Made by a program: the position numbers and the translations under genes | In this document: one piece after another, positions 22,618 to 35,029 of the stretch | How the letters are laid out: every line of letters starts with the position of its first letter | Numbering within the stretch: the stretch's first letter is position 1 | The notes under the pieces: model-generated | The model's database searches: none | Told to the model about the DNA's origin: nothing | What the model saw: the letters and a program-made list of their open reading frames with translations, nothing else | Source: Archegozetes longisetosus | Taxonomy: Eukaryota > Arthropoda > Arachnida > Sarcoptiformes > Trhypochthoniidae | Direction of reading: 5' to 3' | DNA length: 64,000 nucleotides | NCBI GenBank assembly: GCA_018873245.2 | Contig: JAEMBT020000006.1 | Location: forward strand, 9,011,855 to 9,075,854

Positions 22618-24599
22618 GTAGACATAAATGAAATGTTGCCATTTAATAGATTAATGGATTTAAAGCATTTTGATTATTTATATAAGTGTTGAAATTGTTA
22701 TTGTAACAGTGATGCACAGCAATAATTACAATAATTGACTTATATGCTTTCCTAAAATCTTATCTATTATTAGCACTTATATATTTATTATACAATTTCA
22801 ATTTTTTATTAATTGCCTACATATTCTCACACAAATTTCAATAATTATAATTTAGATGTTTATTTTCTTAAAATGTTAGTTGCATTGTATAGCGAAGAGA
22901 TTATGTAATAAAAATGTTTTATGATGCTTTAACTTTAATAAACGTCTATTATTTTGAATTGATGTGATGAAGTTGAGTGAACATATAAAAGAGTGCGATA
23001 TTTTCATACTTGAAGGAGTGTGTTATGAGATTATCTAAAGGGCATGTATAATATGCAACTAAAATAGGATTGTTGTTTGCGGAACTATTCAACAAAGAAG
23101 AAAGAGTAAAAAGTTTGAAAAACGAGGAAATAAATGGATCAATCAGTTGATGGGTTTCCATGACGTCCAATTGAAGTTGTGTTGACGTTTAGAGAATAGA
23201 TGATGTCAGAGCATGAGGTTTGGCAAAAAAAATCGCATCCCAACTCTGGCACTGGTGCAGTGATGCTGTAATGCTTTATCGCATTAATACAACACTCTAG
23301 TCATCAATTAATACTATGTTAAATCCTTCTCTATTAAATGTTTTTACATTCAAATTAAAATACTCTTCTCTTAATCATTCAATTCTTTGTGTAGTTCATT
23401 AGTCAATTGAAGTTAATTATGTATTGAAGCATTTTATTTGGCTTAAATTAGTGGACATTCATGTTTAAGGGTAAGTCAAAATAGTATTGCTTTTAGTATA
23501 ACTTTATAAGAATTGATTATATGAGACAAGTAAGAGAAAAAATGCAATTCTAACAAATAAAGCTTGCAGTGAAAGTGGTATAAAAGTTGAAGTTTGAAGG
23601 AATAGATGTTGGAAATTAGTGAAAATTAAGAATAGATTTAACAGATATTCATTAGCTGGTGCGTTTATTTAAAAACGTGATATTTTTAAAAGTCACAGAA
23701 GTCTCAGTGTGAAAGCAAATAAATCCTGATTTACTAAAAATAGCGACTGGTAAGAAAAGGCCGTCATTTGCGTCTGTATATTCTCAAGTTAGCAGAAGGA
23801 TATCATTATAAATCTAACTGTTAGTAAATGCCTGGAATGAGTGTATTCTCCGATCCAAACTTGCGAAGAGATGTAACTGAGTTTTAAATGTGAAGTTGTA
23901 AGCACTGGATAAATACCAAAATATCTACTTTAATTCCTTAAACTATTTCTAATTCTACATCAACCCAACTATTTTTCTGCTTATGATGAGAGATATTTTT
24001 AACATTTCGTTATGTCTATTGTATAAAACTTACCCAAAAGTAAGTCAATTAATTTGAATCAGTTTTTTCTTTTCGAGAAAATTAAATTAGATTTTTTCTT
24101 TCTAACTAATTGCACTTTAATTAATGATTTAACTTATTTGAGAGAAAAGTTGAAAATAATGACAATTTCATGAATAGGTAGTGAATTGTTAGTAGAATAG
24201 AGAAGAGAAAAGATTGGACTTGAAGGTAATTAATTGAAATAAAAAAGGCAATATTAGATAAAAACGAGATCAAATAAAGTATGAATGAGCATAATGAGTT
24301 AAGAAATCTATTATTAGTAATGTCTAAACTAATGTAATAAAAGTTAGCGAAAATGCGGTGAACAGACACATTAATACATAAATAGTTGTGTCGGCTATAT
24401 GCTCAATACAGTTCCATTCAGTTCCGTTTGACATATATATTATTTAAGTGTTTCGTCTCACGTCTTCATTAGATATTAATAGATTACTTAGCTACAAGTT
24501 CTTTCATAATCAGATCAAATATCTTTATCACTCCAAATAGATCAGTCAATAAGATAATTGGCTAATCATTTGCTTAAGAGACTATTGCTAGGCTCAAGA

Positions 24600-24676
24600 T
24601 TTAGATGAACTACTAATTTAGATGAACTATTCATTTAAATCGACTATTAATTTAGATCGACTATTAATTTTGGTGG
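24600..24676. repeat. 17 bp minisatellite, about 4.5 copies
   Basis: Tandem units of the form CTAYTAATTTAGATSRA repeat with small differences. The tract is next to a diverged RTCTTA hexamer tract at 24862-24910. Confidence 0.8.
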
Positions 24677-24861
24677 AATCGATCATTTTTGCTTAGGATC
24701 CGTTCTATTCTATTCGACCTATAGACTCATGAATTTTAGATATCAAACAAGTGCATCGCTAAACAAATTGTCTAACAGAATCTTCTTGGCTAATTAGCTG
24801 ATCTCCATTCTTTTTATTCAGTTTGTAGACATTTTGTGTTTGTTTTGTTATATGCAATAAA

Positions 24862-24910
24862 TTTAGTCTTAACCTTAGTCTTTGTCTTAGCCTTGGTCTT
24901 AGTCTTAGTA
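24862..24910. repeat. degenerate hexamer repeat (TTAGTC/TTGGTC)
   Basis: Seven or so tandem units of TTAGTC, TTAACC, TTTGTC, TTAGCC and TTGGTC type. No function is suggested; it resembles an expanded short repeat. Confidence 0.7.
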
Positions 24911-25411
24911 ATTAATGGTATGAATTAACTTGACAATCAATGAGAAACAGGCAACCATATCATAATCTGACATGAAATGTTGCTCGAAATAAGCTTTGCA
25001 GCAAAGAGACTCATCCCAGAAAAGATATTATTGATTTGAATAAATTTTAGTTTCAAGTTGAAAAATGTTATTAAAATAATAAAGAAAAGCTTTTTTCCAA
25101 ATTAGCTTTTCTCGAATTTTTAGTTGAATTTTCTTGAATGCTATATATACTCGAAAGAATATTTAAACTTGCGCCTTTTGTACATCGATCACGATTAAAA
25201 TAAATTAGCTTAAGTGACAATTTATTATCTGTTTTCCTGAATTCGTGCACAAGTCCCAAAAAAGTTCGTTCATTCACAAATGAAATATTCCTCAAGTTTT
25301 TATGAAGCTATAACTCGAGAAAGTGCAAAAGATTATGTATATTTACTGCAACAAATTCTTGAGCTGGAAGAGCAATTAATGATAGTTTAGAGCTTTTTGA
25401 AGCGTCAATCG

Positions 25412-25474
25412 GACTATTTTCTTAGTATTGGAGTAATTATCTTAATATTTGAGTAGTTTTCTTAGTATTTGAAT
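25412..25474. repeat. about 20 bp tandem repeat, 3 copies
   Basis: Units similar to TTTTCTTAGTATTTGAGTA repeat three times, about 130 bp upstream of the SBK-like kinase start codon. They may lie in its promoter or 5' UTR. Confidence 0.7.
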
Positions 25475-25607
25475 TTTATAACTTTTAACTTTTATGGACT
25501 TTTTTTGACAGATCTTAAAATGAAATAATTTAATACTAAAAATTGGTTGAAATAACAAAATAATTATTGTTATTAATTGGATTGATTGGAAATGTGATTG
25601 GTTCACC

Positions 25608-27875
25608 ATGAACACTAAGAGACAAAGTAGTATTCATAAAATTCGAGAAATGCAATTGCAAACTCTTCACATCGATAGAGATTACGATGTAATAAAAGAG
25701 ATTGGATCTGGTGATTATGGAAAAGTGATTTTAGCTATTCACAGGGAAACTGGTTCTGAGGTTAGTATTAAGTGATCAACTAGACAAATCTAATACGAAT
25801 TATCAAATCGATGTAACAAATTTGAATGATTGAATTACTTTCTAATTGAATCGAACAATAGGTCGCATTGAAAGCAGTACCGAAAGCAACGACTACTCTG
25901 AAAGATTTTCTCATCGAATTTCATTATAGCTATTTCTTATCTCCTCATAAGAATATATTAGACACTTATGACGTTGCATTTGAAACACCAGAACATTATT
26001 ATTTTGCTCAAGAAGTTGCCCCGTTTGGCGATCTGTGGCAGGTATGTAAATCGTATTTATTCTGAGTATTAATCAATATTTTCAGTAGTTTTCGATAGTC
26101 TTCAATAGTTTTCAGTAGTTTCAATAGTCTTCAGTAATCCTAACATGAAAATAAATTTAACGATTCATAAAAATATTTGCGGCAGAGAAAAGTCTTTAAT
26201 GTTGAATAATAAACAGTTATAATTAGGTTTATAATCAGTAATATAGCTAAACACAAGTTATTCTAACTGTAAGTATAATTAATAAGATTGATAGTAAGCC
26301 ATATGTTTTCATATTTGCCATTAATTCAATATTGAGCTTTATTAAAAGTGTCTCTGGTTTTGAAACTTTTCCAACTACTAAATGAGTTGTTTTCAACTTG
26401 AGGAACTCGATTATATGTAAATATAGAATTTGTTTGGATTATTTCAAATTCACTATAAGACACAGGCTTCACCCGAAATATTTATTTTCAAATCTGATAC
26501 TTTTATTGCTGCAGTTATTTCTATCGCTTTTTTTTCAATTCCTGATAACAATTGGTGATTTCTAGAAATATCACTCAATCTCTATTAATAGTATAATAGT
26601 TACGAAAGTGTTCAGATTAGTTGATTAGTTTTAGACTTGAGTTCAGCAATAGTATTTAAAGGTCAATTCTATTCAAGTTGCTTTGCTGCAATTTCCTAAA
26701 ATATTCAATTGATAGGCAGTCGAACGGACGAATGGTGCTGGACTCAATGAGCGCGATGTTAAAATAGGTAAATATTTGATTTCCTATCAAAACTCTTCTT
26801 CAAATTAACTTCATTTTTGGCTGTTTATCATTATAGTTGTTGAACAAATATGTTCAGCGCTCGAATTTATGCACGACAAAGAATTAGTTCATCGCGACGT
26901 TCGGTAAACATTTCTTATTAAATATCTGTTCATATTTAATATCTTTTGCCTCTAATATTTCTGACATAATTTAATTTGTTTGTAAAAGAGCCGAAAATGT
27001 TCTCATATATTCACCAAATTTAACTAAAGTCAAGTTAACGGACTTTGGCTTGACGAGAAAAATGGGAACATTAGGTATTAATCATTGAACAGCTGCAAAA
27101 CTATTTCATTGTCAATACATATCTATTTGAAACTCAGTCAAGAAGCGAGTCAAGTCATTGCCATCGTGTCCACCAGAAGTATGGGAAGCAGTTTTGTTAG
27201 AGGGCTTTAACATACACATCGGTAGTGATGTTTGGCAGTTAGCAATGATGATATACGTCACTCTGACCACCAAATTTCCCTGGGAAAAAGCTGACATTAC
27301 TGATCCTAAGTTCACTGAATTCGTTCAGTGGCAAAAACGAAAGACTACGCGCACACCTAAAGAATTTAGAGCTTTTTCTCCCCGATTACTTCGACTTCTG
27401 AGGCGACTCATGGAATTAAAGCCATCCAAACGCTATCCCGTCACCGAAACTAACAAATATCTTAGAGACCGATGGCTTGTGCAAAGATCTTCTCGAGCTT
27501 CTTCAGTACATCCACAGGTCTGATCTTATCGATTGATTATATAGTAAAGCTTGTCTAACCTTGACATTTAGTTAAATGATTTTTAAAAGCTAAGGACAAT
27601 TGAGCTATAATTTTCTACGGAGTTTTTATATTGATTTTTAAAACCACTTAAGTATTTGTCAAAGTTAAGTAGATTTTACTGTATAAGACTTGAAAATGAT
27701 GCAGTATGATGAAATAAAAAACAAAACAAATTTTCATAAAAGTCATTTGACATTTGATTGTTAGGGAGACGTAAACGGAAGCGGTGTTTCAAGAAGCTTA
27801 TCATGTAGCCATTTAATGCATCCTCAACAGAGAATGCAAAACTGGATCATTGATAGCAAAGCTAAAGAGAGTTAA
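25608..27875 (+). CDS. SBK-like (SH3-binding-domain kinase family) protein kinase
   Basis: Seven exons: 25608-25760, 25862-26041, 26716-26767, 26837-26903, 26989-27074, 27138-27517, 27765-27875, all joined in phase, 342 residues. Kinase landmarks: GSGDYG loop (33-38), VALK with Lys55, HRD at 147-149, Asn154, DFG at 169-171. The SBK family is recognised from DVAFETPEHYYFAQE, APFGDLWQ, SALEFMHDKELVHRDV and TDFGLTRK, compared with vertebrate SBK1 (AVAFETPHSYVFAQE, DFGLTRR). Two canonical positions differ: the catalytic loop reads HRDVRAEN, with Arg151 where Ser/Thr kinases have Lys, and the activation segment ends PPE rather than APE. The kinase may have altered activity. The C-terminal exon is short and serine/glutamine-rich. 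Substrates are unknown. SBK1 is poorly characterised in vertebrates. Confidence 0.87.
26079..26138. repeat. degenerate TTTTCAGTAG tandem repeat in a kinase intron
   Basis: Five to six units of about 10-12 bp (TTTTCAGTAG, TTTTCGATAG, TCTTCAATAG...) directly after exon 2 of the SBK-like gene, within the intron 26042-26715. The units resemble repeated acceptor motifs, but no splicing use is implied. Confidence 0.7.
27542..27681. mobile_element. MITE family A, copy 3, in the last SBK intron
   Basis: 140 bp beginning TAGTAAAGCTTGTCTAACCT and ending GTTAAGTAGATTTTACTG. The inverted ends pair as TAGTAAAGCTTGTCTAACCT against CAGTAAAATCTACTTAACTT. The interior shares AGTTAAATGATTTTTAAAA with copy 1. 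It fills most of the intron 27518-27764. Confidence 0.68.
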
Positions 27876-28722
27876 AGAGAATGAAAATGAATGGACAAAT
27901 GGAAAGACGTGATGGTGATTCTCATATAATTTGTTTAATCTAAAACTCTTTGGTGTTGTTTTTATTTGTCATGAACATTTAAGTCACATAAATGCATGTA
28001 AATTCGTTAAATATTTATAGAAATTTGTACAGATTATAATTCATTTACAACTAGTTATTAGCGAATTAATCACAAAAATTAATTTACAAACAGTAACTGC
28101 AATACTAATTGATTAATACAAAATCACTACTTAACAAGAAATATTTTGCTGATTTTGTGCCATATCTTTTTGCTTCAAATCATCTCAATTTCTCTTCCTT
28201 TTGACGGCTCTGAGTAAACAAATACAAAGAGCCTTATCTCTAAACATAATGAATATAGCGTTAAAATCAAATTGAGTATCCAGTTCAATAAATATAGAAA
28301 TATATTTTATAATCTCAAGTGTGATTTTCTAAATTTATTCAGTATTATTTGCTGAGATATGAACAAGTCCAAGACTATTGACAGTGTAATAAATGTATGA
28401 ATGATTTTAAATAACTTCGAAAGTTGTCAGTTCAGTTCATCAGAAAACGCTTTTCTCGACTTAAAAACACTATTGAAAATATAAATTAACTTTGTTTAAC
28501 AAAAAAAAACAAATATATTCAAAGACGAAATAAAATAATAATAAATTTTATTCTTGAATTAAAACTACATAAATCTCTGTTATTTATAAATGAAACCCTT
28601 AGTTCTTGATATTTAGTAAGTTCAATATTAATGTTAAGTTAGAGAAGATTGAAAGCTGAAAATGATTTACATAAAACATGATTCACTGATGATTTAAATT
28701 ATTAATTAAACAAATTGAAATT
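27876..28722. other. convergent intergenic spacer
   Basis: AT-rich 3' flanks of the SBK-like gene (+) and the peptide precursor gene (-). TTTATT motifs (minus-strand AATAAA) occur near 28548 and 28580. No gene is seen. Confidence 0.4.
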
Positions 28723-29393
28723 TTATCTCTTTCCAAATGGATTTATCAAAACTTTAATTGGTTTAGCGTTTGATAGATAATTGAGCGGCAAATATATCAA
28801 ATTAGACATTTTGGATGGTGGAGCCTTGAATCCATTGGACACTACTTTCTTGGTTGTGGTTTTACTTATACCTGTAAACAAAGTCAAACAATTGTTAATC
28901 AATAGATATTGAAACTATGCTTAAATTGTTGAACAAACAAAAGCTCGATCATTAGTCCTAATGACAAGAAAAACGTTTCAATAATAACAACTAGTTTGCT
29001 CACATTAGATTTTATCTCAGAGAATATGTCAAATATTTAGATAAACCAAAAGAAAAGAAAGAAAGAGTTGTCTTTATTTTTGTCATCGTCAAAGAAATAG
29101 TTGTACTAATTAGGTAAACATTGCATACCTTTGAAGATATCGATCGGTTTTGCGTTTGAAAGGAACTGAATCGGCAACTTGTAAAACGAAGAATAGCTAC
29201 GCGAATAGCTATAAGGATTTGCAACTAAAGAAGTAGTTTGCGTCATCATAGGTGAGCGATGCATCATTGGTGCTGCGATATAATAAATTGGAGAATTCTT
29301 CAGGTTTGTTGTCTTTCGAGGAATTATTGCACTACTTGTGAACGGAATGATTGCTACTAAAATCACAGCCAAAAAAAGTGGACAGGCTTTCAT
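28723..29393 (-). CDS. small secreted protein, candidate peptide precursor with duplicated LSNAKPI motif
   Basis: Two exons (29129-29393 and 28723-28871) joined in phase give 137 residues. A strong signal peptide occupies about residues 1-22. The body has no cysteine apart from one in the signal region. A repeat is visible: YKLPIQFLSNAKPIDIF at the end of exon 1 and IYLPLNYLSNAKPIKVL in exon 2. The protein ends PFGKR-stop; Gly followed by Lys-Arg is the usual signal for cleavage and C-terminal amidation of neuropeptides, and a Lys-Lys site in exon 2 could release a peptide of about 36 residues. I do not recognise the family. A structural, salivary or cuticle-associated secreted protein is the alternative. 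Splice sites are canonical (AAAG/gtatgc and ttacag/GT). Confidence 0.75.
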
Positions 29394-32300
29394 GATGTAT
29401 GTTGTTGTGCACCTTTGAATGGCAACAAAACTCTTTCATTAGAATTAATTAAATACCGCATAAAATGGTAAATATTTTCTGTTTATCGAAATATAAGATC
29501 TAATAATTTAGTCTTGGAACAAAATTTGAAATGATCAGTTAGCTCTTTATTAGATAAACTGAATACCGCTCTTCAATACTTTTATTTAAATTTGATTTGA
29601 CAGCTAAATTGTAATAGAGTTAAAATTGTTTGACTCTGGATTCAAGTTGAATCATTTTTAAAAGATTGAATAAATGGATGGAAAATGAATGCTTATTCTG
29701 ATTGTTGTTTAAAAATCGCTTAACTGGGTGTTTAATATAATCGCATGAGAGTGAAAAGGGTTCTAAGTGGTTAATAAACAGTGGTCAGTGAGTGATCATT
29801 TATTAGAATGAGCTTTTGTATTAAAAAATAGTCAGGGTGTATTTCAAGCGTAACTTTATTTACTGTTTTTCAGAAGAAAAAGAGTTAACATTAGAACGTG
29901 ACTTTCATTATAGCGGGTATTAACCAAAGTTAAAAATACAAATTAAATCTTTCAATCAAGTCAAACGACGCCACACACTTGTTATTTACGGTTTTGTGAA
30001 AATATTTCTCTAATGAAATAATGCAAGATATTCAGTTTACATAAGACTACTAGATTTCATATTTTAAACCCAAAGTCAAGTACCTTAACGTTAAGTTAGG
30101 AAAACTAATAAATTATTGAATGTTAGAAACCAACAAACTTTGACTACTCGACATCAAGCAAAGTTTGATTGAAATTATTGTCGGTTCAATGCTATTAAGT
30201 TCCATCTGTGGTGATGTTGAGTTAGAAATAGAGCTTTACAGCACTTATCCGACATCGTGCAAAATTGATTTGAAACTTTAACCAAATAAGCTTTTACTGC
30301 AACTTTTACTTGTATTAAAGATTTATGAGCCTTTAAAACAAAGCCAATCACTCAGTAACACGGAAGAATGAATAATAAAAATTTAAAAAGCAAATTACTT
30401 CAATTGTTTTGTTGATTTTACAATTTATTTTACTGATTAGTATTCAAAGTAAATTCTTAGAAAATATTTTTGTTTTGCTCAAAATACATCGTACATTTTC
30501 AATTATGTGGTTTCAATTGATTTCAATAATATATTATTGTTGTTTATATGGATAAATGTTTCTTCTTTTTGATTGATATGAACATCAAACACGAGTTTAA
30601 AGTTAAACACATTCTATTAGGACTAAATTCATTTATAAATGTGTTAAGAATTCAATTGAACGTATCATTAAATTTGAACCTTTTCAGGTTATTTCATTTG
30701 AATATTATGATGAGATTACGGAAATATTGTTTTCCTACTTGTGGTCATGCCATAAACTATCCCATCAATTGCTATAATATTTGTGTGGGATTTAACTCTT
30801 AGTTGCATCAAGTCTAACATCCTAAATTAATGCAAATTACTCATCATTTTATTAATAATTCATTTTAATTGAAAACACACTCTTTTCAACATTTCTTATT
30901 TGCCCAAAATTTCAATTCCAGCTAATTGATTACATAACTTTGGATAGGACTTGAACAAAAGAGCATTTTACAATTGATTCAATTTTCATCTATTTTCTAA
31001 TTGGCAAATTGTTGTTTGAGGAATAAGTTTTATTGAGGTCATCTTAGCTGAAGAGCTCATAGTTTTCTGTAAATAGTTTGTCTGACTTATGTCTAGAGAG
31101 CAATCGATTTATAATTCTCAGGTTCGAGAACATTGGTGCTTATACAAATAGTAGAAAAATGTAAACTTATGTGTCAAGTGTTGCCAACAAAAACTATCAA
31201 TCAATAAGACACTCGCGACCATATCAATGAAAAATTGAGTTATTTCTAGAGCAAACACGTGTATTTGACAAAATAGATGGTTTTCCTTTCTGGAAACTAT
31301 AAACTCAATTCGAGTCAAAACAAACATCTCAAGTTTTACTCTTCAAACAATTCATACTGATCTTCCACTGTTTTCTTTATAGAAATACGATTACAAGGGA
31401 AAATAAGATACCAATTCTGTTACCAGCTTTGTTAAAAAAAAGCATTTCCGTATTCAAGCAGTTTGTCAATCAGACAATTAGAAAATAAAATCCAAATATT
31501 CAATTATAATATGAAATAGTGCAAGTTAAATAACTTCAAAAAGATATCACCAAACAACTTGAAATAACTTTGAATACTTTGAAAAAAGATTGACAAAAAT
31601 TGTGACTGTCTAACTGGTTGACACAAAAACTCATAAATCTTGCTTAGACCTAATGGTTTCAAATTTGAGAATGTGTTCCATTACTACAAAAAGAGGCAAC
31701 AAATAGTTCAATTCATATCATACGGTTTCTCTACGCAATAACTTGAAAACGTTTCATTAAAGTGATTCAGTTTAGTGGTTTAAAAATAAAAAATTGTCCA
31801 CATTTAGTTATCGATCTATTGAATGGGCCTTGTAACAATACAAAAATAGGTCGATAATAGGTATTCCTAAAAAGTGGTCCAATTCTTACTCGTATTTTGA
31901 TAAGAAGAATAAGAAAACAAATCCTTTGCCCTCATTACGAAATGGATGGCATTTGAAATATGGGATCAATTTTTGATAATTTATATAATACTGTAATTAG
32001 ATTTGTTGCTGAAAACTTATCAATCATTTGATGTTTACTATAATTGAAGAGCATCTCATACAAAGTATTAATCAATAAACTGAATCTTTTGAAAATACTC
32101 ATTTTTGCAACATTAACTCTGTATAGGTTACCACTTAATCCTAGTTCAAGTTCACCTATAATTCTTATGTCTCAGCTTTTGTGGCAATTTGTACTAAATT
32201 GATTCGATTCATTCTATACAAAGTTATTGAGAACGTTATACTATGTACAAAATATGTATTTAATCAATATGATCTAATTTGCGAGACATTATATCAGTAA

Positions 32301-34767
32301 TTCTACTTTTATTCAAGTGATTGATCAAAACATTAAAATAAGCTTTTTTGAGCAATAGATTCGAAGATATGATATGATAGAAAATGATTAAAGCTTGAAA
32401 ATAAAGCTCCAAAGTAAGTGGACGCTTTTTGATTGACTCAAGATTGAGAACACATTTAAAAAGCTGATACTTATTCTATACTTGAGTACATAGCTGTAAC
32501 CAATGTAAGCGACTAGGGGGGCTACGGAACAAAAGTCTTCTACAGATTTCTTCAAAATTAAGTATTAGAAATCAAATTTTGCAAAACAAACTGAAGCTCT
32601 GTTCATTTGACACGTCGATCGTTTGTTTGTTACTAAGCATTAACTAAAGGTTTGATAATAATTAACAGAACATTGTTTAGTACTTGTCTCACAAATTTGA
32701 TTTGAGACTTAACCCCAAACTAAACATCCAGAGTACTTGAGTAGCATCTTACATATTAGAAGCTAGAGTTAAAATTAAAAAGTTAGGGTAATTTGAAAAC
32801 GATTAATTTTAGATTAAATGATTTGCTCAAGTAATGCAGTCAAAGTATAGTTAAATGAAAGCTTTGGTTCAATTAACAAAGTTAAAGTGTTTCACAATCG
32901 TGATTTAACATTTAGAACCTAAATCGCTAATTTTAATTTAAATCTTTAATTTTTGGACTCCCTTTGGGGCAGTCATTTGTAAATAAATATTGCGTCTAAG
33001 AGATGTTGATATATATTGAAATCGTGATCAAAATCGTGCCCAACTCTTGCTATTTATTTATTTTAAGACATCTACACAATTTGTTGCCCATTAAATACTT
33101 AAAAAATGTTTTCTTTTCTACTCAACAATTTGATGTATAATTTTGAGTTAAATCATTCTGAATTAGTACTTTCAGTTCTATTTGAATTGACTAAATCAGT
33201 AGTAGTTTTGAAGACTGACAGTTAAAGGAACGTAAGGCTACTCAGATTTTGGTAATTAACTATCTTACTTATAAATATATTAGCGATATATTGATGAGCA
33301 ACGCTTTTAGAGTGAATTTATAAGTAAGAAAATTGCTTTTCAAAATGGAAGTTAACGTTTTTAACAAAAATTCATGTTATACGGGTTTCTCTCAATATTG
33401 AGTACTTAGATTAAGTCAATTCATCTCTTAATTAATTTATTCTATAAGCTTTTATTTTTCAGACTAATTCAGACTAATTTATATTCAGAGCTTGCATTTC
33501 AAAGTTACAAATGATTTTCACGAAATTCACTTATAATTAATAATTTGAGAGAATGCGAAATAAATTTTTCAAAATTTTCATGTAATCCGTAAAATTTCTG
33601 TTAGTGAGCATGACGTGAAAAACTTGAAACACTTAGATATTAATCACTGGTAAAATCGATTTAATACTTAAGGCAACTTTCGCCGACGTATAGAGTTCTT
33701 ATTCATTTAGCTTTAATAGTATGATATCATGTCATTTATTAATTATTATACTTATATTTCAGCTTTTATTCATTTAGATTGAAAGGGTTTCAATTAAAAC
33801 ACTTTAAGCATAAAATACGTGATATTTATCTATCCGCATATAAACAATTCGTGTCTTCATATTATAAATTCTGGAAATTCCAGAAATTTTCAGTTCACAA
33901 AATTGACAACTTGTGTAATCTCTGTTTGTATGAAGTGAGCAACTTTTTCGTGTGCAAATGTTAGAATTATATTATTATATCTTCTTTTAATATTCTAAGA
34001 TTACTCTATCAGCTGCAGTTATATTGAGCATCAAATATTAACTTATTCATTAAATACCTTTATATCTCGCCTAACTCCAGATTAATTAAAATATTAGCCT
34101 AAAGGCTTCAATTTGCATCAAACTTAATTCTTGGTGATAAAGTTCAAAACTGACGTTCTTTTAATTTTTTTCTATTCCCACTCAATTGACTAAACGATTG
34201 AAGAAAGAGTTAAAAGAACTCAATCAAAGTATAATATATTGCGTGAATTATAGATCTGCATCGTCTAATTGATATACACTTCTATTAGGGTTGTACATTC
34301 TACACAGTTCTGATTTATGGGAAAATATTTGTGAGAGATAATTCTCTAATTAATTATCAGATCAAATAAGGCAAAAGTGAGATTAAGAATAGAAAAACCT
34401 CAATTAAGTTTATGCAGATTTGTTGTTGTAGAATCTGGTGGAGTGATTCTCGCATAGATGTCTGGGTAGAGAGTTGTGCCTATCGTATGAGATAATTAAT
34501 TAATGTGGGACAAAACAATATAAAGTTATTCGTGCGAATCAGTCATCGTTGTGATATAAGGCGGACATATGTTTACAGAACGTTGCTCTATTTATCATTA
34601 TAATCAATTTGACTCAAGTATTAATTTCCACGTCTTATACTTAAAATCATTTAAATTCATTACGATATTCATCTATAACGTGAGTTTCAAATCAACAGTA
34701 GTCAAGAAAAGTTTCACTTTTTGAGATATTCCGAGAAGATCGTGCTCTAAACAGCTATTTAGTGGTG

Positions 34768-34941
34768 CAGTAAAACCTGTCTAACCTTTACACGAGCTTA
34801 GGTCGTTTCTAAAATACAATATAAAAGTGCCGTAGAGAGACATGTCTTAATAGTTACTGATACTGAGAAAGCAGTTAACTGCAACTATAAGTTAGACAAA
34901 TTAGACTGTACCTAAAAGTTCAAGTTAGTCAGGTTAGACTG
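34768..34941. mobile_element. MITE family A, copy 4, with a duplicated right end
   Basis: Starts CAGTAAAACCTGTCTAACCT. A first inverted end reaches 34908 (GTTAGACAAATTAGACTG, total 141 bp). A second, similar end (GTTAGTCAGGTTAGACTG) follows directly to 34941. The first-end length agrees with the other copies. Confidence 0.65.
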
Positions 34942-35029
34942 TAGCTAAAAAGCGTAAAAACTGTTTATCAGATATATCTCATAAAAAACGATTTGGTTAA
35001 CACTGAAACCAATGGAAGGCATATGTACT

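Larger units (their letters stand above)
20961..25607. other. 4.6 kb gene-poor stretch with repeats
   Basis: AT-rich DNA between QSOX and the SBK-like kinase. It holds two copies of a 136 bp inverted-end element and three small tandem-repeat tracts, listed separately. Open frames at 22949-23170 and 24121-24369 (-) are short and hydrophobic or low-complexity, without a recognisable domain or splice partner, and were not called. Confidence 0.45.

Noticed and set aside
24121..24369. 82-codon hydrophobic minus-strand frame, at first suggestive of a receptor
   Set aside because: Phe/Leu/Ile/Ser-rich by chance from poly-AT codons; no conserved motif or adjoining exon.
30548..30802. 84-codon plus-strand open frame
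   Set aside because: Composition typical of AT-rich noncoding DNA, no signal peptide, domain or splice partner.
31118..31135. GGTTCGAGAAC as a tRNA B box
   Set aside because: No A box, acceptor stem or T-stem pairing around it.
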